From an uncultured Oscillibacter sp. (lineage in GTDB: Bacteria > Bacillota > Clostridia > Oscillospirales > Oscillospiraceae), in NCBI GenBank assembly GCA_910579435.1, contig CAJTVF010000083.1:1-7600 (forward strand): DNA of 7,600 bases, written 5' to 3'. The first letter of the stretch is position 1; the number at the start of each line of letters is the position of its first letter. Positions 1 to 4,234 of the stretch are shown piece after piece. The translations under genes were made by a program, and so were the position numbers. The notes beneath the pieces are model-generated. The model was not told the origin of the DNA, did not search any database, and saw only the letters and a list, made by a program, of their open reading frames with translations.

Positions 1-9
1 AACCCGATT

Positions 10-1080
10 ATGCGTAAATTCACAAAGCACATCCTGTCCGTCCTGCTCTGCGTGGCGCTGTGCTGTACCGACCTCTCCGTCCCGGCCTTTGCCGCCAGCG
101 GGGAGAACTCCCAAGAATCGGGACAAGCCGAGGCGGGCGGCAGCTTCACCATCAACCTGGACAGCCTCTTTGCCATGCTGTTCTCCGGGGAGGCGGACAG
201 CACCGCCGACACCGCCGAACCGGACCGGATCGGCACAGTGGTCACGGGCGGGTCCCGGCTGAATCTCCGCTCCGGCGGCAGTACGGACTATGCCGTGATT
301 GGGCAGCTGGCCCCCGGCGATCAGGTCCAGGTGCTGGGGGAGGAAAACGGCTGGTACGAGGTCCTTATCACGGAAAAGAGGGGCTACGTCTGCGGCAAGT
401 ATCTGAATGTGGCGGAAGTCCCCCCGGCAGCAGACAATGCCCCCGGCCAGCTGGATGAACAGTCCCTGACGCTGTTTCTGTCCCTGATGATGCAGGGCAT
501 GACCGGCGCGGACGGGAACACCGGCGCACTCACCCCGGAGGGCAATCTGACGCTGGTGGACGATCTGAATGGGAACACCCCGGAGGAAAAGCAGTTTATC
601 ACGGTTGTCACCAAAAGCGGCAGCTATTTTTACATCATTATTGACCGGGCGGAGGACGGGGAGAACACCGTCCACTTTTTGAACCAGGTGGACGAGGCCG
701 ACCTGCTCTCGCTGATGGAGGATGGGGAACAGGCCCCGGCGGTCTGTTCCTGTTCCGCCAAGTGTGCGGCGGGGGCGGTGAATACCTCCTGCGCGGTCTG
801 TTCCGTCAATATGAGCGAGTGCGCCGGGAAAGCGCCGGAACCGGACCCCGACCCGGAGCTGGAGAAGCCAGAGCCGCAGAAAAAGGGCGGCAATACCGGC
901 CTGCTGGTGATCGTCCTGGTGCTGGTCCTGGCGGGCGGCGGCGCGGTGTACTATCTGAAATTCATGAAGAAAAAGCCGGAGGCCAAGGGCAGCACCGACC
1001 TGGACGACTACGACTACGGGGACGACGAGGACGAGCTGGAGGACGCTGACCAGGATGCGGCGGAGGACGGGGAGGAATGA
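10..1080 (+). CDS. DUF4366 (CD1107-type) mobile-element surface protein with SH3b domain
   Basis: Predicted exported, C-terminally anchored protein of 356 residues. Visible order: a signal peptide at residues 1-28/29 (basic start MRKFTKH, hydrophobic core, cleavage-like AFA-A); a bacterial SH3 (SH3b) domain at about 73-135 with the typical LNLRSG, GDQVQVL and NGWYEV signatures; a DUF4366-like region at about 176-240 (LVDDLNGN, FITVVTKSGSYFYIIIDR, VHFLNQVDEADLL); a cluster of six cysteines at 246, 248, 252, 261, 264 and 271; a proline/glutamate spacer; one transmembrane helix at about 297-317; a basic stop (KKK); and a very acidic tail (329-356) expected in the cytoplasm. DUF4366 proteins belong to the conjugation regions of clostridial conjugative transposons; their molecular role is unknown. 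The SH3b domain suggests contact with peptidoglycan (inference). No ribosome binding site is visible in the nine bases before the start, so the start rests on the signal peptide; a start before the window is not excluded. Confidence 0.85.
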   Translation: MRKFTKHILSVLLCVALCCTDLSVPAFAASGENSQESGQAEAGGSFTINLDSLFAMLFSGEADSTADTAEPDRIGTVVTGGSRLNLRSGGSTDYAVIGQLAPGDQVQVLGEENGWYEVLITEKRGYVCGKYLNVAEVPPAADNAPGQLDEQSLTLFLSLMMQGMTGADGNTGALTPEGNLTLVDDLNGNTPEEKQFITVVTKSGSYFYIIIDRAEDGENTVHFLNQVDEADLLSLMEDGEQAPAVCSCSAKCAAGAVNTSCAVCSVNMSECAGKAPEPDPDPELEKPEPQKKGGNTGLLVIVLVLVLAGGGAVYYLKFMKKKPEAKGSTDLDDYDYGDDEDELEDADQDAAEDGEE

Positions 1081-1250
1081 AATACTTCACGGACCGCCCC
1101 ATGGAGCGTGTGATGATGCAGATCCCCCGCGCCCAGCGTGACCGGCCCCCGCCCCAGCCCCCGGAGGGCCACCCCTGCCACGGGTGCAGGCGGTATGGCG
1201 AGGGCTGCGTCCTGCCCTGCTACCGGGGTGTGAGAGATCAGCCGGTATGA
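1077..1250 (+). CDS. Small CxxC protein of the mobile element (57 aa), function unknown
   Basis: A 57-residue reading frame whose ATG overlaps the stop of the DUF4366 gene (ATGA, 4 bases), with GGAGG ten bases ahead of the start. That arrangement is classical translational coupling and argues the frame is real. The protein begins MKYFTDRPMERVMMQIPR, has a proline-rich middle, and ends in a compact cysteine motif: C34-x2-C37-x6-C44-x3-C48, with H32 and H35 beside it. This could bind one zinc ion or another metal (inference). No membrane segment or signal peptide is present. I recognise no named domain. It should be co-expressed with the DUF4366 protein. It ends 3 bases before the stop codon of the convergent gene on the other strand. 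Confidence 0.72.
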   Translation: MKYFTDRPMERVMMQIPRAQRDRPPPQPPEGHPCHGCRRYGEGCVLPCYRGVRDQPV

Positions 1251-1253
1251 CGG

Positions 1254-1574
1254 TTATCTGCCGCTCTCCGTCTCAATGATGCCGTACTCATAGAGGATAT
1301 TTTCCTTTGCGTTGGGAGGGGACACAACGCCGCCCATATAGTATTGATACCGCTTTGTACGGCGGAAATCTTCCATTTCTTCCGGGGCATAGGCCCAGGT
1401 TTCGCAATGCTCATACTCTGGAAGTCCGGCGAGGTCATCGCATACCACGTCGATCAATGTATCGGTCACAGCGTCGATGTCCTCGCCGTACTCAACGCCG
1501 ACCAGCTCATGTTTGCCTAAATCACGGTCAATTTTTCCGCCCTTTAACGAGCGGTACAGCACAAATTTTTTCAT
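1254..1574 (-). CDS. Orphan hypothetical protein (106 aa), reverse strand
   Basis: This is the only credible reverse-strand gene of the window. Start ATG (complement of 1572-1574) is preceded by GAGGTG (complement of 1579-1584), and a promoter lies further upstream (1604-1632). The 106-residue product is soluble, mildly acidic, has no signal peptide or membrane segment, starts MKKFVLYRSLKGGK, and is rich in aromatic residues near the end (RYQYYMGG). I do not recognise a family. Its DNA is about 53% GC over 1261-1560 by hand count, against about 65% in a topB sample. Together with its opposite orientation inside a forward operon, this suggests an independently acquired cargo gene (inference). 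It converges on the small CxxC gene with a 3-base gap and no visible terminator. A regulatory, anti-defence or toxin role cannot be told apart from sequence alone. Confidence 0.72.
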   Translation of the reverse strand: MKKFVLYRSLKGGKIDRDLGKHELVGVEYGEDIDAVTDTLIDVVCDDLAGLPEYEHCETWAYAPEEMEDFRRTKRYQYYMGGVVSPPNAKENILYEYGIIETESGR

Positions 1575-1603
1575 AAGACACCTCGCAATATGTTTGTCCT
1601 TCT

Positions 1604-1632
1604 ATTGTACTCCATCCTTTTATCTAAAACAA
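1604..1632 (-). promoter_or_regulatory. Sigma-A-type promoter for the reverse-strand orphan gene
   Basis: Read on the minus strand, TTGTTT (complement of 1627-1632) is separated by exactly 17 bases from TACAAT (complement of 1604-1609). The -10 matches the consensus at 5 of 6 positions; the -35 matches only at TTG. Transcription would start near 1597, giving a leader of roughly 22 bases that contains GAGGTG before the ATG at 1574. The surrounding 1561-1640 is about 30% GC by hand count, as expected for a promoter in an otherwise GC-rich element. This shows that the orphan gene can be expressed independently of the forward operon. Confidence 0.6.
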
Positions 1633-1644
1633 TCCATAATTTTC

Positions 1645-1674
1645 GAGCGGCTTCGACAGGAATCGAGGCCGCTC
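1645..1674 (+). promoter_or_regulatory. 12-bp hairpin / dyad in the topB leader
   Basis: Positions 1645-1656 pair with 1663-1674 as a 12-bp stem with one G-T wobble (1652/1667) and a six-base loop CAGGAA (1657-1662). It lies in the divergent region between the orphan gene promoter and topB, about 12 bases beyond the -35 of that promoter. It is not followed by a T-run on either strand, so it does not look like an intrinsic terminator. It could act as an RNA hairpin in the topB mRNA leader or as a DNA operator for a dimeric regulator. Its 3' edge (1672-1674) is shared with the hairpin that covers the topB ribosome binding site. Confidence 0.5.
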
Positions 1675-1690
1675 CCTGTTTAGAAGGGAG
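1672..1690 (+). promoter_or_regulatory. Hairpin sequestering the topB ribosome binding site
   Basis: CTCCCT at 1672-1677 is perfectly complementary to AGGGAG at 1685-1690, with a seven-base loop (1678-1684). The AGGGAG is the core of the Shine-Dalgarno sequence AGAAGGGAG (1682-1690), placed eight bases before the topB ATG at 1699. Forming this hairpin would hide the ribosome binding site. It is incompatible with the full upstream 12-bp hairpin because both need bases 1672-1674. A two-state translational control of topB is therefore possible. The pairing is seen; the regulation is inferred. Confidence 0.4.
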
Positions 1691-1698
1691 TGATTCTT

Positions 1699-3744
1699 AT
1701 GTATCAGCTGGTGATTGCGGAGAAGCCGTCGGTTGCCATGAGCATTGCCAAGGTGCTGGGGGCCACGGCCCGGAAGGAGGGCCACATGGAGGGCGCGGGC
1801 TGGCTGGTGAGCTGGTGCGTGGGGCATCTGGCGGAGCTGGCCGAGCCTGCGGTGTACAACCCCCGGTACGGCAAGTGGCGGCGGGAGGATTTGCCCATCC
1901 TGCCGGAAAACTGGCGCTTCACCGTCGGCCAGGACAAGCGAGGCCAGTTCGACACCCTGCGGACCCTGCTGCGCCGGGAGGACGTGTCCGAGGTGGTGAA
2001 CGCCTGCGACGCTGGCCGGGAGGGGGAACTGATTTTCCGTACCGCCTACCATCTGGCCGGATGCACCAAGCCCATGAAGCGGCTGTGGATTTCCAGCATA
2101 GAGGACGGGGCCATCCGGGAGGGCTTTGCCAGCCTTCGCTCCGGCAGGGATTATGACGGCCTCCACCAAGCGGCCCTGTGCCGACAAAAGGCGGATTGGC
2201 TGGTGGGCATCAACGCCACCCGGCTGTTTTCCCTGCTGTATAACCGGACGCTGAACATCGGGCGGGTGATGTCCCCCACGCTGGCGCTCATTGTACAGCG
2301 GGAGGCGGAGATCGCCGCCTTTGCCCTGGAACCGTTCTACACGGTGGAGCTGGACTGCGGCGGCATGACCGTCACGGGGGAGCGGATCAGCGTCAAGAAG
2401 GACGCTTCCGCCCTCACCGCCTCCTGCGAGGGAAACACCGTCTCCATCCAGACGGCGGAACGCCGGGAGAAGTCCGAGAAGCCCCCGGCCCTCTATGACC
2501 TGACCACCCTCCAACGGGAGGCCAACCGCGCCCTGGGCTATACCGCCCAACAGACCCTGGACTATCTCCAGGCCCTCTATGAGAAGAAGCTGTGTACTTA
2601 TCCCCGGACGGACAGCCGGTTTTTGACGGACGATATGGAGAACACCGTCCCCGCTCTGGTCTCCGCCGCCGCTGTAGTCTGTGGCCTGGACGCGCCGGGG
2701 GAGGTGCTGGCCTCCCAGGTCTGCAACAGCGGGAAAGTCACGGACCACCACGCCGTTGTCCCCACCAGAAGCGCCGCTGCCGCCGACCTCTCCGCCCTGC
2801 CCCTGGGAGAGCGGGAGGTCTTGCGGCTGGTGTCCCTGGCCCTGCTCCGGGCGGTCTGCCCGCCCTATTGGTATGCGGAGACCGCCGTGGTGGTGGAGTG
2901 CGCCGGTCACAGCTTCTCCGCCAAGGGGAAGGTCCTGCTGGACGCGGGCTGGCGGGCCTATGCCGAGCTGCCCCAGGATGCGGCCCTCCCGGACGGGCTG
3001 ACAGAGGGGATGACGCTGCCGGTGGAGGCGGTCCGGGTCAAGATCGGCAAGACGGCCCCACCCAAGCACTTCACGGAAGATTCCATCCTCGCCAGCATGG
3101 AGACCGCCGGGGCTGGGGATATGCCGGAGGATGCGGAACGGCGCGGTATTGGGACCCCCGCCACCCGCGCCGCTATTTTGGAGAAGCTGGTGACCTCCGG
3201 GCTGGTGGAACGGAAAAAGGCAAAGAAGATCACCAATCTTCTGCCCACCCAGGCGGGCAGCTCCCTCGTTACCGTTCTGCCGGAGGCCCTGCAATCCCCC
3301 CTGCTGACCGCCGAATGGGAGCAGCGGCTGGGCGAGGTGGAGCGGGGGACGCTGGCCCCGGAGGACTTCATGGACGGCATCACCGCCCTGGTCCGCGATC
3401 TGGTCCGGGACTATCAGCCGGTCTCCGGCTGGGAGGTCCTGTTTCCCCCGGACCGGGAGGCCGTCGGCCCCTGCCCCCGGTGCGGCGGCGCTGTCACCGA
3501 GAGTAAGAAGGGCTTTTTCTGCGAGAACCGGGACTGCCGCTTCGTCTTCTGGAAAGACAGCAAATTCTTCTCCGCCAAGAAGAAGCAGCTGACAAAATCC
3601 GTCGCCGCCTCGCTGCTGAAAGCGGGACGGGTGAAGCTCACCGGCTGCTGGTCCGAGAAAACCGGCAAGACCTATGATGCCACGGTCATTCTGGAGGACG
3701 ATGGGGAGCGGACGAACTATAAACTGGAGTTCAGCCATGAGTGA
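1699..3744 (+). CDS. topB: DNA topoisomerase III (type IA), mobile-element version
   Basis: Type IA topoisomerase of 681 residues, a usual TopB length. It cuts one DNA strand through a 5'-phosphotyrosine, passes another strand, and reseals; in conjugative elements it is thought to help resolve intermediates. Visible parts: TOPRIM domain at about 1-135 with catalytic E8 (IAEKPS) and D104-x-G-x-E108 (ACDAGREGE; the second acidic position of the DxD pattern is Gly, common in Firmicute TopB); the central domains; the active-site tyrosine Y301 in TYPRTDSR (300-307); the conserved GIGTPATR (483-490); and a C-terminal zinc finger C592-x2-C595-x12-C608-x4-C613. The chosen ATG has AGAAGGGAG eight bases upstream; the in-frame GTG at 1690 lies within that ribosome binding site and is unlikely. 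The gene overlaps the next one by 8 bases, indicating coupling. Its leader carries alternative hairpins. Confidence 0.96.
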   Translation: MYQLVIAEKPSVAMSIAKVLGATARKEGHMEGAGWLVSWCVGHLAELAEPAVYNPRYGKWRREDLPILPENWRFTVGQDKRGQFDTLRTLLRREDVSEVVNACDAGREGELIFRTAYHLAGCTKPMKRLWISSIEDGAIREGFASLRSGRDYDGLHQAALCRQKADWLVGINATRLFSLLYNRTLNIGRVMSPTLALIVQREAEIAAFALEPFYTVELDCGGMTVTGERISVKKDASALTASCEGNTVSIQTAERREKSEKPPALYDLTTLQREANRALGYTAQQTLDYLQALYEKKLCTYPRTDSRFLTDDMENTVPALVSAAAVVCGLDAPGEVLASQVCNSGKVTDHHAVVPTRSAAAADLSALPLGEREVLRLVSLALLRAVCPPYWYAETAVVVECAGHSFSAKGKVLLDAGWRAYAELPQDAALPDGLTEGMTLPVEAVRVKIGKTAPPKHFTEDSILASMETAGAGDMPEDAERRGIGTPATRAAILEKLVTSGLVERKKAKKITNLLPTQAGSSLVTVLPEALQSPLLTAEWEQRLGEVERGTLAPEDFMDGITALVRDLVRDYQPVSGWEVLFPPDREAVGPCPRCGGAVTESKKGFFCENRDCRFVFWKDSKFFSAKKKQLTKSVAASLLKAGRVKLTGCWSEKTGKTYDATVILEDDGERTNYKLEFSHE

Positions 3745-4093
3745 GCTGAACCGCATGAACGACAGCCAATTCCGGCGGGCCAGAAAGCTCATCCGCCGCC
3801 TGTGCGCCAATTATGACGGGGGAAACTGCCTGCCGCTGGACGATGGCGACCCCTGCCCCTGTCCCCAGCTGATTTCCCCCACCCTGATCTGCAAATACTT
3901 CCGCGCCGCCGTCCTCCCCGCTGACCGGGAGCTGTGTGCGGAGGTCCTGGGCGGCGCTCACAGCTGGAAGCGGTGTGCCCTCTGCGGCGGACGCTTCCTC
4001 GCCAAAGGCAACCGGGCCGTGTACTGCGGCCCCTGCGCCCAAAAGGAGCGGCGGAGAAAGACCCGCGACCGGGTGCGCCGCCACAGGGGGTAA
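3737..4093 (+). CDS. Cysteine-rich VLP domain protein
   Basis: Small basic protein of 118 residues with ten cysteines. The N-terminal two thirds fit the cysteine-rich VLP family: C23, C31, C40, C42, C52, then the name-giving VLP at 59-61, and C67. The C-terminal part has two CxxC pairs, C80-x2-C83 and C97-x2-C100, resembling a zinc ribbon, followed by an arginine/lysine-rich tail (104-117) suited to binding nucleic acid (inference). The family is found in clostridial conjugative elements and has no established function. The ATG at 3737 is preceded by GGAG (3726-3729) at seven bases and overlaps the topB stop by 8 bases. A longer in-frame start at 3674 exists but would lie deep in topB and add unrelated sequence. 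Translation is probably coupled to topB. Confidence 0.85.
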   Translation: MSELNRMNDSQFRRARKLIRRLCANYDGGNCLPLDDGDPCPCPQLISPTLICKYFRAAVLPADRELCAEVLGGAHSWKRCALCGGRFLAKGNRAVYCGPCAQKERRRKTRDRVRRHRG

Positions 4094-4210
4094 CTGTAAC
4101 GCTTTAGGCCCCCGAAAACCCTGCTGTTTCCGGGCGTTTCCGGCCCTGGTCCGGGAGCGCCCGTATCTTTTCCCCCGGACCCTCTGAAACGCGGTCCTAA
4201 ACCGTTACAG
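4094..4210 (+). repeat. Long interrupted inverted repeat, possible three-way-junction structured element
   Basis: This starts at the base after the VLP stop codon and ends 5 bases before the AGAAAGGAG ribosome binding site (4216-4224) of the ArdC-like gene. Outer arms 4094-4108 and 4196-4210 pair at 14 of 15 positions (mismatch 4102/4202). Inside, 4111-4119 pairs with 4126-4134 (8 pairs, one mismatch, 6-base loop), 4135-4140 pairs with 4186-4191, and 4148-4155 pairs perfectly with 4174-4181 (8 bp, GC-rich). Together these give a compact three-way junction. A near-identical tandem 10-mer, 4126-4135 and 4136-4145, is also present. No T-run follows, so it is not an ordinary terminator, and no promoter is evident. 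It could be a structured mRNA leader, a folded single-stranded DNA site, or a small palindromic element; no target-site duplication is seen. Confidence 0.7.
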
Positions 4211-4234
4211 CCCACAGAAAGGAGTTGATCTGTC

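Noticed and set aside
1221..1247. TACCGG/CCGGTA inverted repeat at the convergent gene ends as a terminator
   Set aside because: Only a 6-bp stem with a 15-base loop and no T-run on either strand; it lies inside the coding end of the CxxC gene and is likely chance.
1645..1674. Intrinsic terminator ahead of topB
   Set aside because: The stem is good, but the following bases (CCTGTTTAG) do not form a U-tract, and the opposite strand is followed by GAAAATT, not T-rich.
1690..1698. GTG start for topB three codons upstream
   Set aside because: It overlaps the ribosome binding site AGAAGGGAG. The ATG at 1699 has ideal spacing and gives the family-typical start MYQLVIAEKPS.
2592..3506. Forward open frame of 304 residues in another phase within topB
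   Set aside because: The Gly/Arg/Pro-rich product is typical of a frame-shifted reading of GC-rich DNA; topB explains the region.
3674..3736. Longer N-terminus for the cysteine-rich VLP protein
   Set aside because: The extra 21 codons lie in topB and resemble nothing in the family. The ATG at 3737 has GGAG at seven bases and a natural overlap with the topB stop.
1624..3810. Reverse-strand open frame of 728 residues opposite topB
   Set aside because: It lies antisense to a clear topoisomerase with all catalytic motifs. Its product is a low-complexity mix of Gly, Leu, Gln and Pro with no domain, as expected from a GC-rich codon pattern read backwards.
4094..4210. Miniature inverted-repeat transposable element
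   Set aside because: Terminal inverted repeats are present, but the flanking bases (GGGGGTAA and CCCACAGA) show no target-site duplication. The tight fit between stop codon and ribosome binding site suggests a resident element. Kept only as a lesser alternative.
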